A stretch of 64,000 nucleotides of DNA, from contig CAVTZH010000004.1 in NCBI GenBank assembly GCA_963739175.1, positions 107,401 through 171,400 of the forward strand, read 5' to 3'. The translations under genes were made by a program, and so were the position numbers. Positions within the stretch are counted from its first letter, which is position 1. Every line of letters starts with the position of its first letter. Origin of the DNA: VAZQ01 sp963739175 (GTDB lineage: Bacteria; Pseudomonadota; Alphaproteobacteria; Rhizobiales; Xanthobacteraceae). Shown one piece after another: positions 18,224 to 27,465 of this stretch. A model generated the notes under the pieces. The model saw nothing but the letters and a program-made list of their open reading frames with translations. It made no database searches and had not been told where the DNA came from.

Positions 18224-20367
18224 GCGTTCTCGAACACCTTCATATCGGGCGCCGGCATCGACTTCCGACGATGCTGGCCGCCGAAGCGGCGGAATGCGGG
18301 CTGGCCTGCATGGCCATGATTGCCCGCTACCACGGCCATGACGTCGATCTGAACGGCTTGCGTCAACGTTTCTCGCTCTCGCTCGCCGGTGCGTCGCTCC
18401 GCAGCCTGATGGGGATCGCCGATCAGCTCGGCTTTTCGACACGCGCGCTGCGGGCCGAAGTTGGCGCGCTCGGCAAGGTCAGTCTGCCGGCCATTATTCA
18501 CTGGGACCTCAATCATTTCGTTGTGCTCAAATCGATCAGCCGCAAGAGCGCGGTGGTTCACGACCCGGCGGTCGGCATCCGGACGCTGAGCATCGACCAG
18601 TTCTCCAAGCACTTCACCGGCGTCGTGCTCGAGCTGGCGCGCGCGGAAGGCTTCGAGCCGATCAGCGCGAAAGCGCCGATCAAGCTGTCGTTCCTTTGGT
18701 CGCGTCTGCGCGGATTTCCGGTCGCGTTGACGCAAATCCTTATCTTGTCGGTTGCGCTGCAGATCGCGACATTCGCCGCGCCATTTCAGTTGCAACTCGT
18801 GGTCGACGAGGCGCTGGCTCAGTCCGACCGGGATCTGCTCACGGTCATTGCGTTCGCCTTCGGCGGCCTGGTCATCGTGCAGGCGGCGATCGAGGCGCTG
18901 CGGGGCTGGGCGCTACGGGTTTTCGGGCATCTGCTGAGCTTTCAAATCACCGGGAATCTTGTCCGCCACCTGCTGCGGCTCCCCAGCGATTATTTCGAGA
19001 AGCGGCACGTCGGCGATATCTTCTCGCGCTTGCAATCGGTGCAGCCGATCCAGACAGCGATCAGCCAGGGCGTCATCAGCAGCATCATCGACGGCGTGAT
19101 GGCGTTCATCGCCGCCTTCATTCTGTTCTTTTACTCCACGACCCTTGCGCTGATCGTGATCTTCGCCGTCCTGCTCAATCTGTCGATTTCATTGGCCCTG
19201 TTCCCCAGCATGCGGCGGCGGATGGAGGAGGAAATCCTCGCCGGCGCCAAGGAGCAAACCCACCTGATGGAGACGGTGCGGGCTGCCACGACGCTGAAAT
19301 TGATGGGCCGGGAATCCGAGCGTGAAGGCGCGTGGCGCAATCTTCATGCCGAAACGACCAATGCCAGCATTTCAGTGGGCCGGTTCGAGATCACCCAGAG
19401 CTTTGCACAAACCCTCATTACCGGTCTGCAAACCGTCGCCGTTATCTACGTGGGCGCCCGGCTGGTGATCGATGGCGCGGGCTTTTCAGTGGGAATGCTG
19501 TTTGCGTTCATGTCGTTCCGGCAGACCTTCACGGACCGCGCCATCGGCCTCGTGAACCAGATCATTCAATTCCGGTTCCTTCGCCTTTATCTCGATCGGC
19601 TCGCCGACATCGTCACGACGCCGGCCGAAAGCAGCGTGGGAGCGCCCGCCGTCGGGGGGGAGGTCGCCGGCCATATTCGCCTGAAGGACGTTTCATTCCG
19701 CTACGGCGTGACCGACCCGCTCGTGCTCGAGGACATCAACCTGGAGATCGCGCCCGGCGATTTCATCGCGCTGACCGGCGCCTCCGGCAGCGGCAAGACC
19801 ACGCTGCTCAAATTGATGCTCGGCCTCAATCGGCCGAGCGACGGCGCCATCGAACTTGACGGCTATAACGCCAGTCCCGAACGCTGGCGGTCGTGGCGCG
19901 AATTCATCGGCGTGGTGGCGCAGGACGACCGGCTGCTTTCGGGCACGATCGCCGACAACATCGCCTGCTTCGATCCCGACCTGGATATGGCGCGGGTGCA
20001 GCAAGCCGCGTTCGCAGCGCAAGTGCACGACGACATCCTGCGTTCGCCGATGCAGTACCTGACGCTGGTCGGCGACATGGGATCGACGCTCTCCGGCGGG
20101 CAGCGTCAGCGGGTCTTGCTGGCGCGCGCGCTCTACCGGAATCCCAAGCTGCTGTTTCTGGATGAGGGAACAGCCAATCTCGATGAGGCGAACGAGGAAC
20201 TGATCGCCGACCTGATTGCGCAAATGCCGATCACAAGGATTGTCGTGGCGCATCGGCCGGCCCTGATCCGCCGGGCCCACCACGTGTATGAGGTCGGGAA
20301 CCGTAAGATCGTCAGGCACGCCGGCTGGCAGCGGCCCGCACTGCAGCCGACAATTTCGGCGGAGTGA
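18220..20367 (+). CDS. C39-peptidase-containing bacteriocin-type ABC exporter
   Basis: Peptidase-containing ABC transporter of 715 residues that would cleave a double-glycine leader and export the peptide. Residues about 1-145 form the C39 domain with Cys26 (AAECGLACMAMIARYHG), His99 (WDLNHFVVL) and Asp115 (VHDPAVG). The glutamine usually six residues before the Cys is Ala20 here. A six-helix membrane domain follows, then an ATPase domain with Walker A GASGSGKTTLLKLML (about residue 520), signature TLSGGQRQRVLLARALY, Walker B LLFLDEGTANLDE and H-loop RIVVAHRP. It is coupled to the adaptor gene by a 4-nt overlap. The likely substrate is the leader peptide encoded convergently at 20424-20618. 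Confidence 0.9.
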   Translation: MSVLEHLHIGRRHRLPTMLAAEAAECGLACMAMIARYHGHDVDLNGLRQRFSLSLAGASLRSLMGIADQLGFSTRALRAEVGALGKVSLPAIIHWDLNHFVVLKSISRKSAVVHDPAVGIRTLSIDQFSKHFTGVVLELARAEGFEPISAKAPIKLSFLWSRLRGFPVALTQILILSVALQIATFAAPFQLQLVVDEALAQSDRDLLTVIAFAFGGLVIVQAAIEALRGWALRVFGHLLSFQITGNLVRHLLRLPSDYFEKRHVGDIFSRLQSVQPIQTAISQGVISSIIDGVMAFIAAFILFFYSTTLALIVIFAVLLNLSISLALFPSMRRRMEEEILAGAKEQTHLMETVRAATTLKLMGRESEREGAWRNLHAETTNASISVGRFEITQSFAQTLITGLQTVAVIYVGARLVIDGAGFSVGMLFAFMSFRQTFTDRAIGLVNQIIQFRFLRLYLDRLADIVTTPAESSVGAPAVGGEVAGHIRLKDVSFRYGVTDPLVLEDINLEIAPGDFIALTGASGSGKTTLLKLMLGLNRPSDGAIELDGYNASPERWRSWREFIGVVAQDDRLLSGTIADNIACFDPDLDMARVQQAAFAAQVHDDILRSPMQYLTLVGDMGSTLSGGQRQRVLLARALYRNPKLLFLDEGTANLDEANEELIADLIAQMPITRIVVAHRPALIRRAHHVYEVGNRKIVRHAGWQRPALQPTISAE

Positions 20368-20382
20368 TATCAAAGCCGCAAT

Positions 20383-20413
20383 TGCGAGGCCGCCATGAAC
20401 GGACGGCCTCGCA
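20383..20413. terminator. Hairpin between convergent exporter and peptide genes
   Basis: Perfect 10-bp arms tgcgaggccg (20383-20392) and cggcctcgca (20404-20413) with an 11-nt loop, followed by tcttt on the plus strand. It lies between the two convergent stop codons and probably terminates both transcripts. Confidence 0.7.
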
Positions 20414-20423
20414 TCTTTGGTGA

Positions 20424-20618
20424 TTAGCGAGGAAGCGTGCCGGTCTTGCCGACCTGGACCCACATCGGGTCGAACCAGGGTGTCGTCGGCGGCAGCGGGT
20501 TGAACGGCGTGATGATCGGCATTCTGATGCAGCCATCGATGACGCCACCCACAACGAGGTCGATCTCGCTGTCGTCCAGGGCACGCACGGCGGAGTTCAG
20601 TTCAGAGGTCTTGGTCAT
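20424..20618 (-). CDS. Small double-glycine leader peptide precursor, probable exporter substrate
   Basis: A 64-residue precursor. The first 25 residues (MTKTSELNSAVRALDDSEID, then LVVGG) form a canonical double-glycine leader with an acidic, amphipathic helix and hydrophobic residues at the -4 and -7 positions. The predicted mature part of 39 residues is proline-rich (MPIITPFNPLPPTTPWFDP), has one cysteine and no obvious modification motif. ATG 20618 is chosen over ATG 20624 because GGGAG lies 8 nt before it but only 2 nt before the other. It converges with the C39 exporter gene 57 nt away. No maturation enzyme or immunity gene is recognised. A bacteriocin, signal peptide or other role cannot be told apart. 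Confidence 0.72.
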   Translation of the reverse strand: MTKTSELNSAVRALDDSEIDLVVGGVIDGCIRMPIITPFNPLPPTTPWFDPMWVQVGKTGTLPR

Positions 20619-20921
20619 GGTCATTGCTCCCAATTGATGTCTAGGTTGGTTTGGCGCGGCTCATCCCGTCGCCTTGGGTGCAAGATGGCAGAGGGCTGTT
20701 TCCGAGCGATGTGATCGCGGTCACGGATTGGTCGAATGCCCGGCGCAAGCTGGGTTTGGGCGCGCCCTCGCGTGGTGAAGGCTGCATAGCAGCCTCCCGC
20801 AATGCAGCATTGTGTCGGCGCGTGCGTCGGCGCACATCTAGCGCATGCTCCAATTCACTGTTCTCCGATTGACCCTTGCGTCTGCCGCACTGGCAGCCGC
20901 TCGCCGTTAAGGCGGCTGAGT
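20619..20921. other. Intergenic region upstream of the leader peptide and second DHA2 gene
   Basis: About 300 bp between the divergent leader-peptide gene and the MFS gene. It should hold both promoters. No strong boxes or hairpins were identified, and open frames inside it have no protein-like features. Confidence 0.4.
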
Positions 20922-22448
20922 ATGAGTTCCCTGCAGAAGCGCGCCGAAGCCGCCGCCGATCCGGAAACGGTCGCGGCGGAGCCGCCGCGCCTGACCCATC
21001 CCGAGATCCGCTTCGTATTCTACGGGCTGATGCTCGGCGGCTTCCTGCAGGCGCTGAACCAGACCATCGTCGCGAGCGCGCTGCCCACCATCGGGCGCGA
21101 CCTCAACGACTTCCAGAATCTCTCCTGGGTGGTCATCGCTTATCTCTTGTCGTCGACCATCGTCGCGCCGCTCTACGGCAAGCTCGCCGACATCCACGGC
21201 CGCCGCGGCATGATGATGACGGCGCTCGGCCTGTTCATCGCCGGCTCGGTGCTGTGCGCGGTGGCGCCCGACATGGCGACGCTGATCGCCGGCCGCACGC
21301 TGCAGGGCATCGGCGGCGGCGGCATCGTGCCGATGGTGCAGATCACCGTCGCCGACATGGTGACCCCGCGCGAGCGCGGCCGCTACCAGGCTTATATGGG
21401 CACCGCCTGGATCACCGCCGGCACGGTCGGTCCCGCGCTCGGCGGCATCATCGCGCAGAACTGGCACTGGTCGCTGATCTTCTGGCTGAACGTGCCGCTT
21501 GGTTTGCTCACCGCCGCGCTGCTCAATCAGTCGATGAAGCGGCTGCCGCCGGCGGGACGCCGCCACAAGCTCGATTTCCTCGGCGTGGCGCTGGTGATGG
21601 CGGCGGCGACACTCTTTCTGCTGGCGCTCACCACCGGCGGCACCCGCGTGCCGTGGCTCTCGCCGACGATCTTCGCGCTGATCGGCGCCTCGATCCTGCT
21701 CACTGTCGTTGTCGCATGGTGGCTCAAGCGCGCGCCCGAGCCGTTCCTGCCGCTCAACGTGCTCGCCAATCCGGTGATGAAGCTCGGCACCGCGGCGACG
21801 AGCTTCGCGATGGCGGTGATGACCGGATTCATGATCTATATGCCGCTCTACTTCCAGACCGTGCACAAGCTCACGCCGACGTGGGCCGGGCTGTGTCTCA
21901 TCCCGGTGATCGTGATGACCACGCCGGGCTCGATGGCGTCCGGCCGCGCCATGATGCACATGAACCGCTATAAGCTCTCGCCCTATGTCGGCATGGTGGT
22001 GGCGACGCTCGCGGTTGCGACGCTGGTGGTGTGGCCCGACATGCCGGTGTTGTGGGCGGTGATCGCCACCGCCGTGGTCGGCTATGGCGTCGGCACGGTG
22101 TTCCCGACCGCCACCGTCTGCGTGCAGAACGCGGTGTGGCGGCACGAGGTCGGCATCGCCACTGGCGCGATGAACTTCTTCCGTGCGCTGACCTCGGCGC
22201 TCGCGGTCGCGATCATGGGCGCGATCCTGCTGGCGGGGCTCGGCTTCGCGCCGGAGCGCGGCGGGGCCGGGGTCGAGGTGCTGGCGGCCAACGCCGGCGC
22301 CAACGGTCTCGACGTCGCGGGCGTGTTCCGGTGGGTGTTTGTCGCCGCGCTGGTGTTCTCCGTGATCGCGCTGCTCGCGGTTCTCTTCATGGAGGAGCGG
22401 CCGCTGCACGGCGCCAAGGAAATGCCGCCGTCCGAGCCGGCAGAGTAG
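20922..22448 (+). CDS. DHA2-type MFS drug/solute transporter (second copy)
   Basis: Inner-membrane exporter of 508 residues with 14 predicted helices, closely similar in design to the protein at 7111-8619. Signatures are GFLQALNQTIVASALPTIGRDL, NLSWVVIAYLLSSTIVAPLYGKLADIHGRRGMM and GTVGPALGGIIAQNWHWSLIFWL. ATG 20922 (MSSLQKRAEAAADPE) gives a short hydrophilic lead-in; starts further upstream would add a cysteine-rich segment without counterpart. The substrate is unknown. Being on the same strand, it could drain compounds linked to the neighbouring export cassette, but there is no direct sign of this. Confidence 0.88.
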   Translation: MSSLQKRAEAAADPETVAAEPPRLTHPEIRFVFYGLMLGGFLQALNQTIVASALPTIGRDLNDFQNLSWVVIAYLLSSTIVAPLYGKLADIHGRRGMMMTALGLFIAGSVLCAVAPDMATLIAGRTLQGIGGGGIVPMVQITVADMVTPRERGRYQAYMGTAWITAGTVGPALGGIIAQNWHWSLIFWLNVPLGLLTAALLNQSMKRLPPAGRRHKLDFLGVALVMAAATLFLLALTTGGTRVPWLSPTIFALIGASILLTVVVAWWLKRAPEPFLPLNVLANPVMKLGTAATSFAMAVMTGFMIYMPLYFQTVHKLTPTWAGLCLIPVIVMTTPGSMASGRAMMHMNRYKLSPYVGMVVATLAVATLVVWPDMPVLWAVIATAVVGYGVGTVFPTATVCVQNAVWRHEVGIATGAMNFFRALTSALAVAIMGAILLAGLGFAPERGGAGVEVLAANAGANGLDVAGVFRWVFVAALVFSVIALLAVLFMEERPLHGAKEMPPSEPAE

Positions 22449-22527
22449 TTCCGCAGCCGGACCTTTCTCGCGTCCGCAACGTTATCTCCCTGCATCCTCG
22501 CACCAGCTTGATGAAAGGAGGTAGCTC

Positions 22528-22770
22528 ATGACCTATCGCGTTTACAGCGGTCCGCGCGGCGCCGAGGCGATCTCTCCGCTCGAGAAGGATCGCATGCTGT
22601 TCAAGGAATGCGCCACGCTCGATCAGGCGATGAGCTGGGCGCGTCACGTCAACGACAATGGGCGCACCACGCTGCTGATCGAAGGCGATGACGGCACGCA
22701 TCTCACGCGCTCCGAGGTCGCCGCCGCGCTTATGCATCCCGAGCGCCCGCCGCTGCACGCCAATTCGTAA
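22528..22770 (+). CDS. Small conserved hypothetical protein
   Basis: An 80-residue soluble protein starting MTYRVYSGPRGAEAISPLEKD, with an alpha-beta pattern and the stretch LDQAMSWARHVNDNGRTTLLIEGDDG. A strong ribosome-binding site (GAAAGGAGGT, about 9 nt upstream) fixes the start. A strong terminator follows. I recall similar uncharacterised proteins in Bradyrhizobium relatives. Function unknown. Confidence 0.75.
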   Translation: MTYRVYSGPRGAEAISPLEKDRMLFKECATLDQAMSWARHVNDNGRTTLLIEGDDGTHLTRSEVAAALMHPERPPLHANS

Positions 22771-22782
22771 ACCATGCCAACG

Positions 22783-22814
22783 AAAAAGGCCCGGCGATGA
22801 GCCGGGCCTTTTTT
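22783..22814 (+). terminator. Rho-independent terminator
   Basis: Stem aaggcccggc (22786-22795) / gccgggcctt (22801-22810) with a 5-nt loop, preceded by aaa and followed by a run of T. It serves the small gene ending at 22770, and the A-tract on the other side could also stop the leftward transcript ahead. Confidence 0.9.
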
Positions 22815-22847
22815 CCAAGTGTCGGCGTCGAGAAACGCGCGGGTGGA

Positions 22848-23186
22848 CTACCGGATCCCTTGTCCGATCGTGGTGTCGGGGAGCTTGCGCGCGTCGCGCT
22901 TCATCTCGAGGCAGGTCAGCAGTTCGGTGTAGGTGCCGGGCGTGCCGGTGGTCGTCAGCCGGAAGCAGCTGCCGCGGTCGGCGGCGAGGAAGCTGTTCCA
23001 TTGCTTCACCAGGAGATCGCGCGCCGAATTCTCGCTGTTCATGCAGCTCTCGTAGTCCTGCTGCATGCCGGCGGTGCTGACCTTGGCGGCGGCGCGGCAA
23101 CTCGGTGCGATATCGATAGTAGGGACGCCCTGCGCCGCGGCGATACCGGCCGAGGCAAGCAAGAGGGCGGCGAGCAGAGATTTCAT
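22848..23186 (-). CDS. Secreted hypothetical protein with conserved cysteines
   Basis: A 112-residue protein with a clear signal peptide (MKSLLAALLLASAGIAAA, cleavage after AQG region) and a mature domain containing four cysteines (PSCRAAAK, YESCMNSE, GSCFRLTT, LLTCLEMK) that could form two disulfides in the periplasm. ATG 23186 is chosen because it directly precedes the signal sequence; an upstream in-frame start adds 12 hydrophilic residues. Function unknown. Confidence 0.72.
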   Translation of the reverse strand: MKSLLAALLLASAGIAAAQGVPTIDIAPSCRAAAKVSTAGMQQDYESCMNSENSARDLLVKQWNSFLAADRGSCFRLTTTGTPGTYTELLTCLEMKRDARKLPDTTIGQGIR

Positions 23187-23294
23187 GGTGTGCTCCCATG
23201 ATCGTTCATTCGGCTGGGGCACGTATATAACGCCGGCAATGAAGGAAAGGTTGCGGGCCGTTTGCGACGGTAAACCAACCGTTTAACGCGCTCG

Positions 23295-23714
23295 TCAGCC
23301 GTCCTGAGTATCGAGCAATGTCAAGTCGTTGTGAAAGGTGAGCCAGCGGTGGCGGCGCGAGGCCCAATAGAGCCGCAGCGGCGGCGCGAAGTCGGGATCG
23401 GCAAAGCAGCCGACCGGCATTCCGGTCATGCCCGGCATGCCTTCAGAGAGGAAGCCCACCGTGATGCCGCAGGTCGGGCAGAACATGTTCTCGATCCAGC
23501 GTCCGGAATCGCCGGTGTGCCGCCAGGCCTTGCGCTCGCCCGTGAAGGTCACCGCGGCGCTCGGGAACACGGCAGCATAGGTGAAGACGCTGCCGCTCTT
23601 GCGCTGGCAGTTGACGCAGCTGCAGGTATAGACGGTGACGGGGTCGCCGCTGACGGTCGCGGTGAGGGCGCCGCAGCCGCATTGCGCGATGCGTTTGCCG
23701 CTTGCCGCGGTCAC
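23295..23714 (-). CDS. GFA-family protein (glutathione-dependent formaldehyde-activating enzyme fold)
   Basis: Cytosolic protein of 139 residues of the Gfa/centromere-V (Mss4-like) fold. It shows the zinc-binding cysteine pattern: QCGCGALTATVSG, then YTCSCVNCQRKSGSVFTYAAVFP, then ENMFCPTCGITVGFLSEG. Family members range from formaldehyde-glutathione adduct formation to unknown roles, so the specific reaction is not known. It lies just downstream of the ABC-2 permease gene on the same strand (19-nt gap) and may be co-transcribed. Confidence 0.85.
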   Translation of the reverse strand: MTAASGKRIAQCGCGALTATVSGDPVTVYTCSCVNCQRKSGSVFTYAAVFPSAAVTFTGERKAWRHTGDSGRWIENMFCPTCGITVGFLSEGMPGMTGMPVGCFADPDFAPPLRLYWASRRHRWLTFHNDLTLLDTQDG

Positions 23715-23733
23715 GCCTGATCTCCGGAGCCTG

Positions 23734-24491
23734 TCATTTCTTGAGCCGGTAACCGGTCTTGAAGATCCACCACACCGTGGCGAGGCATAGTACCAGGAAC
23801 GCGAGCGTCATCGCCAGGCTGATGCCGACGCTGACGTCGGAAATGCCGTAGAAGCTCCAACGGAATCCGGACACGAGATAAACAATCGGATTGAACAGCG
23901 CGACGGTCTGCCAGACCGGCGGCAGCACGTCGATCGAGTAGAACGTGCCGCCGAGGAAGGCCAGCGGCGTGATGACCAGCAGCGGAATGAGTTGAAGCTG
24001 CTCGAAGCCGTCCGCCCAGATGCCGATGATGAATCCGAGCAGGCTGAAGGTGACGGCGGTGAGCACCAGGAACAGCAGCATGAACACCGGATGGTCGATG
24101 CGCACGGGTACGAACAGCCACGCGGTCGCAAGGATGATCAGCCCGAGGATGATCGATTTGGTGGCGGCGGCGCCGACATAGCCGATCACGATCTCGATGA
24201 ACGAGACCGGCGCGGAGAGTATTTCGAAGATCGTGCCGGTGAATTTCGGGAAGTAGATGCCGAACGACGCGTTGGCGGTGCTCTGGGTGAGGATCATCAG
24301 CATGATCAGCCCCGGCACGATGAACGCGCCGTAGCTGACGCCCTCGATCTCCTGGATGCGGGTGCCGATGGCGGCGCCGAACACGATGAAATAGAGCGAG
24401 GTCGAGACCACCGGTGACACGATGCTCTGGAACAGCGTGCGGCCGGTGCGCGCCATTTCGAACATATAGATCGAGCGGATGGCGCGCACGT

Positions 24492-24495
<4 letters not shown>
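23734..24495 (-). CDS. ABC-2 type transporter permease
   Basis: Inner-membrane permease of 253 residues starting MNVRAIRSIYMFEMARTGRTLFQ, with six helices and the ABC-2 hallmark ADGFEQLQLIPLLVITPLAFLGGTFYSIDVLPPVWQ. It pairs with the ATPase encoded immediately upstream, whose stop overlaps its start by 4 nt. The pair resembles the YadG/YadH-type exporter of unknown substrate. A longer reading of the frame upstream is a shadow of the ATPase gene. Confidence 0.9.
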
Positions 24496-25415
<920 letters not shown>

Positions 25416-25623
25416 GGCAAGAGACATTGCAAGACTGGTCGGTGGGGAACGGCAGCAGAAGTCAGGCCGTGGACAGAAGAGATTAGATAGGTCGTGCGGC
25501 TTCAAAGTCCAGTCGAAACTCGCGTCCAACACATTGCCGTGATCATCCAGAAGTACCGCCCGCAATGCGGTGGCATCGCGGGCAGCAATTGAAAGGTAGT
25601 TCCGCTTATCTAATAGCGGACGA

Positions 25624-27453
25624 CTATCGTTGCGCTTGCTTGCGCAAAGCCTCGATGTCGGCCTCGCTGCGCAACGTCATCACTGCGATCTTGGAGGTGC
25701 GGGCATAGGGCAGGACCACGTTGATCCGGCCGTCGCGTTCGTCGACTGAGATGTAGCGCGCTTCGGTGCCGCGCGACGGCAGATCGAAGATCGTCCACTG
25801 GCCGGTGGTCGGGCTGTAGCGCGCCACACGGTCGGTGGTCCACATGTTGGTCCAGGCCGCGTGCGTGGAATCGACCGCGATCTGGTAGGGCTGCTGCGAG
25901 TTCGGATCGGGCATCGGCACGTAGCTCACCGCACCGGTCTTGGTGTCGATGCGCGCGAGGTTGCCGCCCCAGGAATTGCCGACCCACAACACGTCGGCGT
26001 TCTTGTCGGTGCCCATGCGGCGCGGGCCCTGCTGCCACGGGATCGGCGTGTTGTAGTCGGGCTGAACCATGTTGGCGTAGTAGGCACGCTCGTCCGGCGT
26101 GAGCCGCTCCATCTCGGCCTGCACCGGTGCCAGGCGGATTTCCCGCGACTGGCCGGTAGCGGCGTCACCCATGCCGATCGTGTCGGTCTGCATCTGCGCC
26201 CACCAGCCATTGCCGTTGCGGTCGGCGGCGAGGCCATAGGTGCGGCCGAAGGTGCCGTTGGCGAGCTTCGGCGTCGGCGACTTGAACTCGGCGAAGCGCT
26301 CGTTCACGGGATCGAAACGCAAGGCGCCGACGTCGGTCGTCACCCAGATGAAGCCCTTGCCGTCGATGTCGACGGTGGTGGCGCCGCCGGTGCGCGACAT
26401 GCCCTGCGGCGGCATATGAACCGCGATTTTCTCGGTGCGCGGATCGATGCTGGCGAGGCCGCCATTGACGTTGAACCAGATCAGGCCGGCCTTGTCGCGC
26501 CACATGCCGTGGCTGTTGCCGGCGAAGCCGCCGCGGCCCGGCACCACGAACGGCTTGTAGGCGCCGGTCTTGGTGTCGACGCGCGCGATCGTGAGCTTGC
26601 GGTTGGGCGCGTTGGAATTGACCCAGATATGGCCGTCGAGGTCCATCCAGGCGTCGTGCACGATCGAGCCGCGCCGCGCCGGCGTGCCGCGCGACCAGTC
26701 GCTGCCGTCGCCGGTGATGATCTTGTCGTCGCCGATCTCGGGATCGACCGGCACGTCGTATTCACGGAACACCGCGCGCGCCGCTTCGCCCGACGGGCGC
26801 GCACGCATGGTGGCGAAATTCATCGAGCTGTCGCCCGGGCCCCGCGCGCGGGCGAGGTAACGGGCAAGCGCGGCTTCGTTGGCGTCGAGCACGCCGTTGG
26901 GCGCGCGCTTGGCGGCGCGCTGGTCGACGCCGGCGCCGTTGATGTTCTTCATGGTGGCGATGACCTTGCGCCAGCCGTCTTCGTCGAAGCGGTGCTGCAG
27001 CACGTAGCTTGCGCTATGGCAGCCAGTGCAATTGTTGCGCACGATGCGATGCATGCGCGCATCCTCGGGTGCGGTCTGCGGCAAGGCCGCGAGCAGCACG
27101 TCGCCCGGCAATTGCTTCACGAAATTCGCCATCGGGCGCAGCGTGAAATCCTGCCGGCCGTTGGCATTGAGCGCGACCTCGGCGCGCGCGGTATCGAAGG
27201 TCAGCGCCTGCGCCCACACCCGGTAGGTGCCGGCCGGCAGCGGCGGGAAGTAGTAGGCGCCGCTCGCGTCGGTGAAGACGGCGGTGGTGATGGTTGTACC
27301 TTCGGCCTTGGCGGACACGGTGACACCGCCCATGGCCTCGCCGGACTGCGATTTGATCACGCCCGACAGCAGCGCATCGGCTGCCAACGCGGCCGGTGCA
27401 ATCATCGTGACGGCGAACGCGGCGGCGAGACGCACCAGTGTAAGCTTGCCCAT
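25624..27453 (-). CDS. Exported carboxypeptidase-regulatory / heme c / beta-propeller (Vgb-like) protein
   Basis: Periplasmic protein of 609 residues. After a signal peptide (LVRLAAAFAVTMIAPAALAA) comes a carboxypeptidase-regulatory-like beta-sandwich (SGVIKSQSGEAMGGVTVSAKAEG, about residues 28-110). A single c-type heme site NNCTGCH follows at about 140-147. The rest is a long beta-propeller of the streptogramin-lyase (Vgb) type (DLDGHIWVNSN, DKAGLIWFNVNGGLASIDP, DIDGKGFIWVTTDVGALRFDP, NADVLWVGNSWGGNLARID). It is translated directly after a small cytochrome c gene 12 nt upstream. Together they look like an electron-transfer pair, perhaps for a dehydrogenase encoded elsewhere; the substrate is not predictable. 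Confidence 0.83.
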   Translation of the reverse strand: MGKLTLVRLAAAFAVTMIAPAALAADALLSGVIKSQSGEAMGGVTVSAKAEGTTITTAVFTDASGAYYFPPLPAGTYRVWAQALTFDTARAEVALNANGRQDFTLRPMANFVKQLPGDVLLAALPQTAPEDARMHRIVRNNCTGCHSASYVLQHRFDEDGWRKVIATMKNINGAGVDQRAAKRAPNGVLDANEAALARYLARARGPGDSSMNFATMRARPSGEAARAVFREYDVPVDPEIGDDKIITGDGSDWSRGTPARRGSIVHDAWMDLDGHIWVNSNAPNRKLTIARVDTKTGAYKPFVVPGRGGFAGNSHGMWRDKAGLIWFNVNGGLASIDPRTEKIAVHMPPQGMSRTGGATTVDIDGKGFIWVTTDVGALRFDPVNERFAEFKSPTPKLANGTFGRTYGLAADRNGNGWWAQMQTDTIGMGDAATGQSREIRLAPVQAEMERLTPDERAYYANMVQPDYNTPIPWQQGPRRMGTDKNADVLWVGNSWGGNLARIDTKTGAVSYVPMPDPNSQQPYQIAVDSTHAAWTNMWTTDRVARYSPTTGQWTIFDLPSRGTEARYISVDERDGRINVVLPYARTSKIAVMTLRSEADIEALRKQAQR

Positions 27454-27465
27454 GGCGTCTTCTCC

